From contig JAHCVI010000004.1 of NCBI GenBank assembly GCA_019096155.1, forward strand, positions 806,001 to 870,000: a DNA stretch of 64,000 nt, given 5' to 3'. This DNA comes from Staphylotrichum longicolle (Eukaryota > Ascomycota > Sordariomycetes > Sordariales > Chaetomiaceae). Under the pieces are notes generated by a model. The model was not told the DNA's origin. It ran no database searches and saw only the letters and a program-made list of their open reading frames with translations. Positions 11,038 through 21,454 of this stretch are shown here, piece by piece. The position numbers and the translations under genes are program-made. Position 1 is the stretch's first letter; each line of letters starts with the position of its first letter.

Positions 11038-12155
11038 TCACAGACCCGGCTTCGTGAGCCCCAACAGGTCCAAAAACGGCCGGTCATTCACCGCCACGAG
11101 GTACGCCGGCTCGTCCGCCGACGCATTGACATGCTGGACGCGGGACCACGCCGGCACGGCAAAGGTGTCCCGGCTGGTCCACTCAAACACGACGCGCTCG
11201 CCGCCGTTGGGCGGATCGACGATGGTCTTGCCGGAGCCTTCGTAGCAGTGGTAGAGGAACGAACTCGGGTGCCGGCTGGGCTCGGTTGTGACGCCCGCGC
11301 CGATCCGCTCCGCCTGCATGCCGATGGTCGTGGACAGCGGCTTGCCGTCTGGGGTTTGGTATTGGTGCGTCGCGTGCGGCACGTTGGCGCCGTCGAGTGC
11401 GGCTTGCACCGGCGCCCAGGGGTGCCGCCACTCGCGCGGATCGGCTGGTCTGTTGGTTGGGGGAATGGTGTGTTAGTACATCTCTTCCTTTTTTGGTTGC
11501 GGCTGGGGGTGGGAACTTACTCGCTCGGGTAGCGGCTCTCGCTGTAGAGCTCAGCGAAGTTGACGCGGGCGTAGCGAAACAGTGGCAGGTTGAGTGCGTC
11601 GAACCAGATGACGGGCGCGTCGCTCTCGTTGCCGTGGTCATGCCAGTGCCACGTCGGTGTGAGGATGACGTCGCCGCGCTCGAGCGCCATCCGCTTGCCC
11701 TCGACAGCCGTGAAGCCCGACCCGTCGATGATGAACCGCGCCGCGAACGCGATGTGCCGGTGCGCCGGTGCTACTTCGCCCGGGTTGACGAGCTGCAGCC
11801 CGCCGTAGATGGTGTCGGTCGTGTACGGCGCCGCTTGGGTGTGTCAGTATTGTTCCACTGACAGAGGTTCTCTGATATCTGGCGAGGTAACCGAAGCGGC
11901 AGACTCACTCATGCTCGGGTTGACGAGCATCAGCACTTCTCTCTCGGCGGACTCAGCCGGCACGAGCTTCCCTGCCCGAAGAAGATGTGGGAGTGCGTCT
12001 TGGTACTTCCACAGGTGCGGCTTTGAGACGGGATTGGGCGACGCAGGCACCATGTCGTCCATCTTGAGCCACAGGGGCTCAAGGTGCTGTGATGGGAGCC
12101 CTGACAGGAGCTGGCCCAAGGCATCCTTGGTGGTATCTTGGGGCATGGATCCCAT
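11038..12155 (-). CDS. gentisate 1,2-dioxygenase (bicupin)
   Basis: Three exons (11909-12155, 11521-11833, 11038-11449) give 323 residues. Gentisate dioxygenases use Fe(II) to cleave gentisate between C1 and C2, forming maleylpyruvate. The family start is visible (PLWLKMDDMVP, SKPHLWKYQDALPHLLRAGKLVP), then YTTDTIYGGLQLVNPGEVAPAHRH-type text with the iron-ligand histidines in APAHRHIAFAARF. The helper motif TPTWHWHDHGNES follows, and a second cupin half contains FLYHCYEGSGKT and FAVPAWSRVQHVNAS. Splice phases (1, then 2) fit exactly. It is read divergently from a fumarylpyruvate-hydrolase-like gene, which strongly supports gentisate rather than another ring acid. ATG 12146 is an alternative start three codons in. 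Confidence 0.9.
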
Positions 12156-12679
12156 GGTGAACTTCTGTGTTTAACGTCCTGGATCGGATCTTTGTCAAGG
12201 TGCTGGAATGCGAATGGGATAGTGACGAGTCGAGGACACGTTATGGTTCTTGCGGACACTAGCTCAACGTCCGCGAGTGTTGAGCTTCATGCAGATCAAG
12301 TAACAGCCTTCCTTGTGGGTGCTGCCACCAGTCCGGGGTCACGCACAGGGACCTCCGGTGCCTCGGTTGGAGCACCTCGCCATTGAGACACACTCCGGAA
12401 TCGTACCCACGGAACCGGAACATCCCCTCCAACAATGTTTCTCCAACATCCCCACTCACCGAGTTCCGAAGCAATGGTGCGCCCCGCTCCTCTTCCGGCC
12501 CCACATGCGTTCCGAAGTATTTCGGGATGCTAGTTTCACCACTCTCGGGATTGGCGCCGTCAACTACCGGCATGTAGTGGAAGATACACAGATCAAAATC
12601 GGGTTCATCGCCTCACTATTCACTGAGAAAGCGAACCAAAATCTACCATCCTCATCACAACACCTCATCATCCTCCATC
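12156..12679. promoter_or_regulatory. divergent promoter of the gentisate genes with clustered CGGAA half-sites
   Basis: Six CGGAA/TTCCG half-sites lie within about 120 bases: CGGAA at 12396, 12410 and 12416, TTCCG at 12464, 12493 and 12510. Zn2Cys6 proteins bind CGG triplets, and such a regulator is encoded 1 kb away. Both flanking genes start out of this region, so shared control is likely. Sites are read directly; binding is inference. Confidence 0.5.
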
Positions 12680-13631
12680 ATGTCCTGGACACGCCTCATC
12701 CGATTTACCGACGACGCTGGGCGGGAGTGCTTCGGCGAACCCGAGGTTGACAGCGCCGAGCAGGTGCCGGAGCTTCTCGCGCAGGGGCAACTCTACGCGA
12801 CCGAGTATCAGGGCGCTAGCCCCGTGGCGCCGCTGACCAAGGGGTCCCGCGTGCACGTCAAGGAGGTGCTGAACCTGCTCCGGCCATCCGACGTGCCCAT
12901 CATCCGGTGCATCGGCCTGAACTATATCAAGCACAGTACGTAGCCGTCCTCTCACCACCACTCCAAACAAACAAAACCCTCCCTTCACGTCTGTCAAGCC
13001 TAACCCTGCGCCCACAGTCCAAGAAGGCGGGCGCACGCCGCCGCCGTACCCCTCCGTGTTCATCAAGCCGTCCACATCAGTAGCCGGGCACGCGGAGGAC
13101 GTGCCGATCCCGCGGATCGCGCAGGACGGCACGCTCGACTACGAGGGCGAGCTGGCGGTGGTGATCGGCAAGACGGGCAAGGACATCGCGCGGTCGGACG
13201 CGCTGGCGCACGTGGCCGGGTTCCTCGCGGCCAACGACGTGTCGGCGCGCGGGTGGCAGCGCGACCCCAAGAAGGCCGGCGGCGTGCCGCAGTGGTGCTT
13301 CAGCAAGGGGTTCGACCGGTTCGCGCCGCTCAGCGCCGTGCTGGTTTCGCCGCGGGTGGTCGGCAGCGCGAGCGGGCTGACGCTGCAGACGCTGGTCAAC
13401 GGCGAGGAGCGCCAGAACACGAGCACGTCGGATCTGCTGTTCGGGGTGGAGGAGATCGTGGCCTTTTGCAGCCAGGGGACGACGCTTGAGGCCGGGACCG
13501 TAATCCTGACGGGGACGCCGTCCGGCGTGGCGATGGGCATGAAGGAGCCCAAGTACCTGAATGATGGGGACGTGGTGGAGGTGCGCATAAGCCAGCTCGG
13601 CGGGGTGAAAAACAGGATGGTATTCGAGTAG
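12680..13631 (+). CDS. FAH-superfamily hydrolase, probable fumarylpyruvate hydrolase
   Basis: Two exons (12680-12935, 13018-13631) give 289 residues, the usual length for fumarylpyruvate/acylpyruvate hydrolases. The FAH fold shows IRCIGLNYIKH before the intron, then YPSVFIKPST, the metal-binding LDYEGELAVVIGK, FLAANDVSARGWQ and the loop LTGTPSGVAMG near the end. In the gentisate route this enzyme splits fumarylpyruvate to fumarate and pyruvate; the neighbour supplies the preceding ring cleavage. The intermediate isomerase was not found here. Start chosen at the first ATG (MSWTRLIRF), which follows a CATC-rich leader. Confidence 0.9.
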
Positions 13632-13725
13632 TTTGGTGGGTAATTCAATGACAATTAAAGATTTTAGGCACAGCCTGACTTGATCGAGTTGCACAAGAGG
13701 GGAGGGGGTCGGGGAATAGATACCC

Positions 13726-16073
13726 TCAGTCATGTGGTTTGCTCATCTCCGTAGCCCACGGATGGTTGCCGGTGAGCAGCTCCCAGGCATGTACGTTCAA
13801 GTCGGAAAAGTCGCTGGCGCCGAAGGCCAGGCCCGGGAGCTCTAGGTCAGGAAAAGCGCCCCAGTCCCCGAACTGCTGGAGCGAATCGGCCGGATCAAAG
13901 AAGGCGGCTTGGTCCTCCTCCCCCGTAGGACGGGCCCGGGCGGCGTCGGAGGGTTTCGTAGCCTGCTGGTTCTGCATGATGCGCCCGGACAATATGTTCA
14001 GGACGGCCACACAACGCCGTGCGGACTGACCGAAGCGCTCGTGCGCGTGCAGCACCGACACTGCCTCATCCCACGAGCGATGGAGGCTGTTGTCGGCCGC
14101 GAGCTCAGGCCGCAGCCGGGCCACGATCAAGATGGTGGCGGCCGAGTAGACGAAATACAGGCGGTACCACCACGCCGGCAGCAACCCGACGGTGCCGTCG
14201 TGAGCCTCGAAGCGAGCGAGCACAGAGACGACTTCTTGCGCCGTTGCAACGCAGAGAGAGCCGACCTGCTGCACGACACGCGACGCCAGGCCGCTGCTGG
14301 GTGCTGGCCGTGCCGAGTTCGAGGCCGGTTGGTCGAGGCAGTAGCGAGCCATCGTCGGCCGCAACAGTAGAAGGCGGGCTTGGAGAAATCTATGATGCAT
14401 AAACAGTTCAAGTAAGCATCGCTTCGCTAGGGATGGACATACAGAATCTTACCGCAAACGCAGAATGACTGCTTGTCGTTTGCAAATGTCATTGTCCAAC
14501 TCATGCACAGTGGCAAAGCACAGATGGCGAGGTAAGCCCTGCTCCCACGTCTCCAGATCGCTGTCCAGCCTCAGGAGGGTCTCCAGGTCTTTCTCCCGAG
14601 CGCCCTGGGCGTTCGGCTCGGCGGAGGTTTGCGGTTCGTTGGTGAGATGAAACGCGATGATGCAAAGGTGGATGATCTCATACAGCTGAACCGACTGTAC
14701 AAAGAATGATACTCGTATCTGCTCTTCGTCTAGGGCTTCTCGTGGGCGCTTCGACAAATCTGACGAAAGTGGAAGCGGAACAGCGGAGGCATGTTGGTGC
14801 AAGATCATGGGAGGGCGCCCGTGCGTCGTGGACACCATCCTACACAGGAGAGCAGGTCAGTGAATCATGTGATACCATGTCGATCTGGGTGGCATTACCG
14901 GTCCATGAGGACGCATCCGTGCCATAGCCTGCGGATAAGCTCGCGCTCCACGGGGTCGGCAATGCCGGCGGACGTCTCGGGCAGATGCAGCCCCAGGCTC
15001 TGGGCTGTCCGCACGGCAGAGCCCACAACCATCCACGTCTGATGGGCATTGCTCGTGGTCTGCAGGTACTGGCTCATGAGCAGAAGGCACTGGACCAACT
15101 CCAGGGAACCCGGTTCCCACAGGCCGAGCCGCAGCAGGGCCTGGGCGCGCTGGAAATACACGCGGCTGGCGCCGTCGCGCTGTTCCGGCTGCAGCGATTC
15201 GATCAGCTGCGTCGACAGGGCGAAGATGATGTTGAGTGTCGAGACGAAGACGCGCTCGTCGGTGCCAAGGCGTGTTCCCGCGAACAGGTTCGCGTAGTAT
15301 CTGTCCCACTTCGCGCGGTCGAGAAAGGGGTACAGGGTATCGACGTAATGCCAGTACAGATCCATCAAGTGGTCGGCTTGCCTCCGGCCGGGGAGGACAT
15401 AGTTGGGATCGTCCGCTATGCTATAGCCGCCGCCAGCATCTCTGAGTCCTGAAGATGCGGTGCCTGCCAAGACAGCAGTGCTGTGGGCAGACGGGCCTGC
15501 GGGTGAATTGGCGAGCCTAGCGTCGAGGGCCGCCTTGATCTGTTTTGTGAAGGATCCCGCGCTGCTGCTGCCAAAGTACTGCGCCGTGCTCGTCCCCTCC
15601 TCGACGACCGTGGTCATGGAGTCGATCTGGGATTCGTCGACGACGCTTGGAGACGGCCGGGAAGCCGGGGACGGGGCGAAGTCGGGAGCCGGGGCCAAAG
15701 CGGGAGCCGGAGCCGAAGCCGGGGTGCGCCGGGGGTGGATCATGCGCCTCCGGGCCGGGTTGGGGCTAGTGCTTCCGGCAGCAGCTCGCGCAGCTCGGGA
15801 CGGAGGGTCGAGAATGCCGGATCCTTGGCCAGCTGCATGACTGCTGGGTTGCGGGGGGAGGGTCGCAACACTCGAAACGTCAGCCGACTGAAACGTTCTC
15901 TCTATGGGGGCCGCGCTGTATGTGCACCGCTCCCGCATGTCCAGCCTCTTGTCGCAGTTTCCGCACGTCGGTCTGACGCCGTCGCAGCGAACCTTCCTCG
16001 TCCTGCACAGCTCGCACGCGACATCGATCTTGTGCCGCTTCGGACGCGGCGTGGCCACGGTGGTGTCCGGCAT
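13726..16073 (-). CDS. Zn2Cys6 transcription factor with fungal-specific regulatory domain (gentisate cluster)
   Basis: Three exons (14899-16073, 14453-14839, 13726-14389) encode 741 residues; an ATG at 16115 would add 14. The binuclear cluster is CELCRTRKVRCDGVRPTC followed by GNC and the sixth Cys in RERC, residues about 19-50. A low-complexity AP-rich linker precedes the fungal_trans domain, which contains DLYWHYVDTLYPFLDRAKW, then TAQSLGLHLPE and, across the first intron, the signature MDRMVSTTHGRPPMI. Both introns split an Arg codon after two bases (CG|G, CG|A). The position next to gentisate dioxygenase and hydrolase suggests it is their activator. A perfect CGG-N6-CCG palindrome lies upstream (16140-16153), so autoregulation is possible. 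Confidence 0.9.
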
Positions 16074-16115
16074 GGCGGCCGCTCGGGAATCTTCGACGTC
16101 CTGTGATGCAAGCAA

Positions 16116-16739
16116 CCATGTTACCTCGGGGTGCCTGCCTCGGAGCGCTCCGACTGCTCCGAGCTCAGTGTGTTATTTATTAAGAGGGTGTTCCGAACTT
16201 TGCTCGGGAAAGAGTCTCCGAGAATCCCACCAGTTTCCCCGCACCATCTGTCCCGAATTTCTTTTGGGACGAGTGCGGAGAATCTTCCTCCCCCACAACA
16301 TGGCCATGATGACCCCACACACAGCACTTCCACGACACCTACCAAGTACAAGTAAACACCTGGGGCCGCCACGCACCACGCGGTCACGGTCCCGGCTTAC
16401 TTGTGTTTAGGAGGACGAAGAACATATCGCGCTTCCCTGTCTTCAGACCTCGTCCACCATGCGTGGAGTGATGAGACTCAGAAGATCACTCCGACATGAG
16501 CTGCATACGACCTTTTGCGTGGTGATTTTCCCATTGCCAAGCTTGGAGGTTTTCAAGGTGAATTGTACAAACAAAACTGAAAGGGGGTATTCTAAGCTGC
16601 ATCCATTTTACACACCATGCCGACCCGCCGCCCGCCTCAACCTGACGTGACCACGGTTGACTATGACCTTAGCCATCTCCATGCGTTCAGACGCGTTGAT
16701 ATCCAGCCAAAGGGACTATCCTTATCCAACTCGCGGTCC
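16116..16739. promoter_or_regulatory. regulator promoter region with CGG-N6-CCG palindrome
   Basis: The 14-base perfect palindrome TCGGAGCGCTCCGA at 16140-16153 places inverted CGG triplets six bases apart, the arrangement bound by some Zn2Cys6 dimers such as yeast Ppr1. It lies 25-67 bases upstream of the candidate starts of the regulator. The rest of the interval shows nothing else. Confidence 0.5.
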
Positions 16740-18665
16740 TCACGCAAATGAGTTCCTCGTGTTCACCCTGTCAATATCATAAGGGTTGCCCTCATACACG
16801 GACGTCCTCCCCACCGACGACGCCCTTGACCTCGTCCTCGACATGCGGCTCGCCGACCGGCCACCGATCGGTGCGTACGTCGGCTCGGCGTCCTCCACCT
16901 CGCCCTCGCCGTCGCTCTCGCTGCGCGGGGTGTGGACCCTCTCGGCGTCCTTGTCCTCGATGACTTCCTCCTGCTCCTCCGACCCCGAGGCCTGCTGGTC
17001 CTGCATCTGCTGCAGCCGCCGCATGAAGGCGGCCGACTCCGCGGCGTACTTGCACCGGGCGCGGATCGCGGGGCCGTACTTGTAGAAGAGGATCGGGAAG
17101 GGCACGCAGGCGAGGGCCAGGAACGAAGGGATCGTGGACGCCCAGTGGATCCCGAGGTTGTTGTACATGTGCGACGTGAAGAGCGGGAACGCTGCGCCGA
17201 AGAGCGACCGGAGGACCGAGTTGGCGGCCAGGACGGACGCAGCGAAGATGGTGTAGGAGTCGATGAGGTAGTTCATGATGCTGAGGAAGACGAGAACCAT
17301 GCCGAAGCCGAAGGGCACACCGGCGGCGACGCTGGCCATCCAGTGGATGGAGGGCGAGTTGGTCCAGGCGAACCAGAAGAGACCGATGGGGAGGGCAATG
17401 CAGCCGATAATGGACGCCGGCAAACGGGTCTCGGGCGGAGCAAAACCGCCGTGCTCCTTCTCAACGCGGACGTAGCGCTTGTTGTCCCAGATGCTGTAGC
17501 TGACGGCGCCGAGCATGCCGACGATGAGAGCAGTAAAAGGCAAGCCGCCGACACCTTGGTTCCAGCCACGGTTCTGTTGGTAGACGATGGGATAGGCGGC
17601 GAAGAGCATGTACAGCGTGCCGTAGATGATGGCCATGTAGATACTGAGGAGGAAGACAATGGGCTCCTTGAAAAGGAGGATCCATGGGCGGCTCAGAGCC
17701 GTCTTGAGAGATTCGAAAAGTGTGGGCCTGCCGCGCTCCTGGTCCATCCTGCTAACGTAGACCTTCCCTGTGATCTTGGATAGTTTAGCAGCGCGGTGAC
17801 GGAGGAGAACTGGGGCGTAGGTCTCGGGCACGAGGATGGAGCCGAGAATCCAAAGCACGCCCGAGAATATGGCCAAGAAGCCCATGACCCATCGCCAACC
17901 TGAGGACGTGGAAAGTCAGCATTGCCCAAACGTAAAGCGCAACGGCTTTCTCATGGACGACCAGAGAGAAGAGCAGCTCGGTGCAGTTACATACCAGCAT
18001 TCATCCCCAAGAAGCCGCCAATGACAGGCCCGAGCGAGGGGCCCATGAACGGCGCCGCCGCAAACAGCGATGGCCAAGCCTCGATCGGCCGCCGGAAACA
18101 TATCGGCAATGATACCGCCCGCATTGGTCAGAGGCGAGGAGCCAAACGCGCCGGCGAAGAAGCGCAGGATGATGAGCGTCCAGCTATTTTTGGCGCCCGC
18201 ACAGCCGGCATTGAACGCGGTCAGGGCGGCGTACGTCAAGCAGAACAGGATCTGGCGCCCGAACAACTCGCTGAGCGGGGCCCAGAAGAGCGGGCCGACG
18301 GCAAAGCCGGCGACGAACAGCGACACGCCCAGCGTAGCGACCTCGCGGCCCATGTGCAGCTCGACCATCATCTCGGCGAGGCCGCCCGTGTAGGCCGACG
18401 AGATCAGGGCGACTGCCAGCGTGGCGATGGCGACGACGAGGGTGAGGAACCACTTCATGGAGGCGCTGAAGAGCATCGGGTTGCGCGGGTCGTTGGGGAT
18501 CCATTGCACGAGGTAAGGGTCTTCTTCGGTGCCGGAGCCTGGGTACGGGTACTGCTCGACTTCGGGCGTGATGCCGGCCTTGTCTACGACGAGGCGCCAG
18601 TACGGGATCTTGGTGGGCCGGACGTGTTCGGAGGCCTGGGCCTCCTTGCCGTCGGATCCTGACAT
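16740..18665 (-). pseudogene. DHA1-type MFS drug/polyamine transporter with a frame break
   Basis: Two exons (17995-18665 and 16740-17899; intron 17900-17994) would encode about 607 residues. Exon 1 carries QWIPNDPRNPMLF, spans 1-5 and loop text ADMFPAADRGLAIA; exon 2 starts GWRWVMGFLAIFSG and ends with a long acidic, Ser/Arg-rich tail. Family text in the second half includes YTIFAASVLAANSVLRSLFG and FTSHMYNNLGIHWAS. At 18062-18069 the frame slips: after LAIA the conserved LFAAAPFMGPSLGPVIGGF reads only in the next frame, equal to one surplus or two missing bases. No intron resolves it. It is either a young pseudogene or an assembly indel. ATG 18704 is an alternative start. Confidence 0.75.
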
Positions 18666-19789
18666 GGCGGAGGTAGTAACGAGCGTGGTGCGGCGGCGGT
18701 TCACTGCCTGTCCGATCGAGAGGTTGCACTTGCAATAAGAAGGGTCTTCGTTCTGGTGTGGGGGGGCGTCGATTAAAAGGAGCGTAGAAATATGAAAACT
18801 TGGCTACCCAGATCCACCTCGGGCTGTTTCTCTGCCCGTCAAAATCGCCATCCTTTATGCTCGGGTCTCCATCAGTTATTCCCAGATGCTCGGTTCCTGT
18901 TTGCCGTGCCGGCGTGCACTAGCGGATCCCTTCAGCTCCACAATGGGTGTGCTGCTTCGTCGCCTGACTGGCACCGACGCGCCGCAGGTCGGCACCTTGC
19001 AGCCCGTCCTCCGTCATCGAGCGCAGACACGACCCACCAACCGTTGGTTCATGACAGAAACTTGGCGATGGCTTTGAGGCAGGCGAGTACCTTAAGGGTA
19101 CCTTGTCTTAAGTATGTCCCATCAGTTGTGAAAGAAACCATCATGAAGCACATCTGACCCGTTACCTTCACCAACTGGGGACAACAGCACGGAATCATCC
19201 GATACGGATGGGCGTGTCGTGGGTTAGGGGAGGGCATTTCGTCATGACTCGGGCGCCTCATCCCAAAACATCCGGTTGCAACAATCCGATCCACGGCGGG
19301 AATTAAGATGGATTTAAGACGGACGGGTATTGCCGACGCTGCCGTGCCCGACGTGTTTTGTCAGCCAGGCTGTGCCAAGGCCCACGACTCGACCAATTAG
19401 AAAGAGTTTCAAATTTCTGCGTGTCCACTTTCACAACGTGGTCGTGGAACGAGGGTCGGAGAGCATGGGGACACCGAGCCGAAAGGGGTCTTGATTCCCA
19501 ATCAAAAAAAAAATAAAAAAAAATACAATAAAGAGTCCAGCCGAGGGAAGAGTCTGAACAACACGCCGACACCAGTCAGCAACCCTCGAGCACATTCACA
19601 TTGCCACCCCGATCCTCCCTTTGAACTCCTCTGGGCTGTTCTGGGATTTTGTGCCTGATGAGCGACAAAGACAGCCCTTCCTCCGTAATTTTCCCACTCA
19701 TCTCAAGCGTTCTAGCGTGTCCAAAATAGGCAGGCTACCCGTGTTGAGGCATGTGCAAGCGACAGACAAGATCCAAACCGCATGTACCC
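18666..19789. other. intergenic, no gene recognised
   Basis: About 1.1 kb holding the transporter promoter and the 3' flank of the SIMPL-domain gene. An A-rich tract sits at 19501-19528. Scattered small frames lack coding character. Confidence 0.5.
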
Positions 19790-20632
19790 TCAGACATCAA
19801 CATCATCGGCTTGCCTGCTTCTTTTCCTGCCTGCACACCCAACATCGTCCCTGGAGACAAACTTTGCACTGACCTGCGCAAAAACGGCGATGGTCTTTGG
19901 CTCCAGTGTAAGACCTTCCGAGGCCGATGTCGATATACCAGCAACATGCTGAGCTCCCTGTTGAGCCGCCGCCTGCTGCGCCGCAAGTTGTTGGTGAACT
20001 GCCGCCTGCTGCTGCATCATCTGCTGCATCATGGGCTGATTCCGGTATGCGGGCGCATAGGCACCATACAAGCCCGGCGCCTGCGGCTGGTCTTTGATCT
20101 CCACGGCGATGACCTGCCTGCCCACCACGCCGGCGTAGTCCTGCGCCTTGTGCACAGCGTCGGTGATGGCCTTGACCCGAGCCTCGCGCTCCAGTTGGGC
20201 ACGCGTGGCGTCGGTGAGCCGCCACTCTATCTCGGACACGGACACGTGAGCCATACACGCCAGCTCGTTCGAGACGTCGGCGAGCTTGGCCATGTCGCGA
20301 AATATTATCTCGGACGACGCGGTGACGGTGTGTTCCTTAGGTCGATTTAGGAGCTGCCGATAGTTCTGGTCCCGCTGGTATTGAGAGACGGTGCTTAGTG
20401 GGGTCACGGTGAAGGCGGTCACCGCTGCGTCGACGTGAGGGAGCCCGTCCTCAGTCTTGGTGGCTAGTGGCCGGCAGAGGGCGGTAATTGTTGCTGCCGC
20501 GCTCTGCACATTTGATATGGCCTGCGATTGATCTGTGCTCGTTGATGTCACACTAAGGCGCAGGTAGCCACGCTCGGCTACCCGGAAACTAGACCCCTTT
20601 CCATCGACGTAGATTTCGAGTGGAGCAACCAT
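19790..20632 (-). CDS. SIMPL-domain (DUF541) protein
   Basis: Intronless 280-residue frame. The N-terminal strand IYVDGKGSSFRVAERGYLRL matches the start of SIMPL/DUF541 domains, followed by AVTAFTVTPLSTVSQY, a helix REARVKAITDAVHKAQDYA and strand VIAVEIKD. A Gln/Met/Ala-rich linker (PMMQQMMQQQAAVHQQLAAQ) precedes the closing strands LTLEPKTIAVFAQVSAKFV. In bacteria and animals the family is linked to signalling and stress; the fungal role is not known. The last 18 residues after KFV are basic and could be a tail or a sign of an unseen 3' intron. No signal peptide. Confidence 0.75.
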   Translation of the reverse strand: MVAPLEIYVDGKGSSFRVAERGYLRLSVTSTSTDQSQAISNVQSAAATITALCRPLATKTEDGLPHVDAAVTAFTVTPLSTVSQYQRDQNYRQLLNRPKEHTVTASSEIIFRDMAKLADVSNELACMAHVSVSEIEWRLTDATRAQLEREARVKAITDAVHKAQDYAGVVGRQVIAVEIKDQPQAPGLYGAYAPAYRNQPMMQQMMQQQAAVHQQLAAQQAAAQQGAQHVAGISTSASEGLTLEPKTIAVFAQVSAKFVSRDDVGCAGRKRSRQADDVDV

Positions 20633-21454
20633 GTTGCTCGCTGGGTGATCTGTTTGCTATGAGTTTGTGTTGTCTCCAACGGCGACGCACCTTCTCACGG
20701 CATGGCTTTGCTGACCTTGTTGAGCTGCGTGAAGATTATGGGTGGATTGGTTGATTGACTGCATTGCGTTTTGTTGTTTTGTTCCGTTAGCTTTGTGTTA
20801 AGACGTGTGCCAGGTGACCTAGAAGGCTGTGTTAGGAGAAGTGTCGTCTTGGAAACCTGCAAGAGCATGCGGTGAGCATCCCCCGGCCAACCGAGACCCC
20901 CTTCAAAACAAATCCCTCAATACAAATCCCTCAAGAGGAGGTGAGGCAGGGTGAGGCAGGGTTAGGGGGAGATGCATTGCAAACACCCTCAAGACTCCTC
21001 TGCTATTCATCCAACGTCGCTCACAACCATCGGGACGAAGGGCCTCGGGGCCAATTTGACCTGTACGAATGAGGCATCGCCAGGTCGCTGTCTCTACGAT
21101 CAAAAAGGATAGCATGGCCAGGGCACCGTCTTTGCTTTGAAAAGGCTTCGTGCTTGTTCTTACTCTTATGTTCAAGACGCTAGGAGAGGAAAGTGCTGAC
21201 TCAGATCTAAAAGAAGACATGACGCAGGGGCTAGACATAAAGAATATTCCAACTTGATGACCTGCTGTCACGTGTTTGATGTTCTGCAACTTCGACCCTT
21301 TCTCGTTTCAGAGTACCTCTTCCTTTCTCTCGGCTAGGAAAGCGAGGAAAAACTTGGGGACGTACCTGACGCGAGGGAAAGGAGACCGGATCTCCGTCAC
21401 CAGCAATGCCAATGTACGCCAGAAGTGAACTGACCAAGCGACGTTGATAATACC
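20633..21454. other. intergenic, no gene recognised
   Basis: 822 bases. Contains the direct doublets AAATCCCTCA (near 20911 and 20924) and GTGAGGCAGG (near 20940), but no convincing gene. Confidence 0.45.

Noticed and set aside
16932..17783. 283-residue plus frame rich in Asp/Glu/Gly
   Set aside because: Antisense shadow of the DHA1 transporter's second exon.
20955..20972. Single TTAGGG as an interstitial telomere repeat
   Set aside because: Only one copy, inside a GTGAGGCAGG doublet; chance occurrence.
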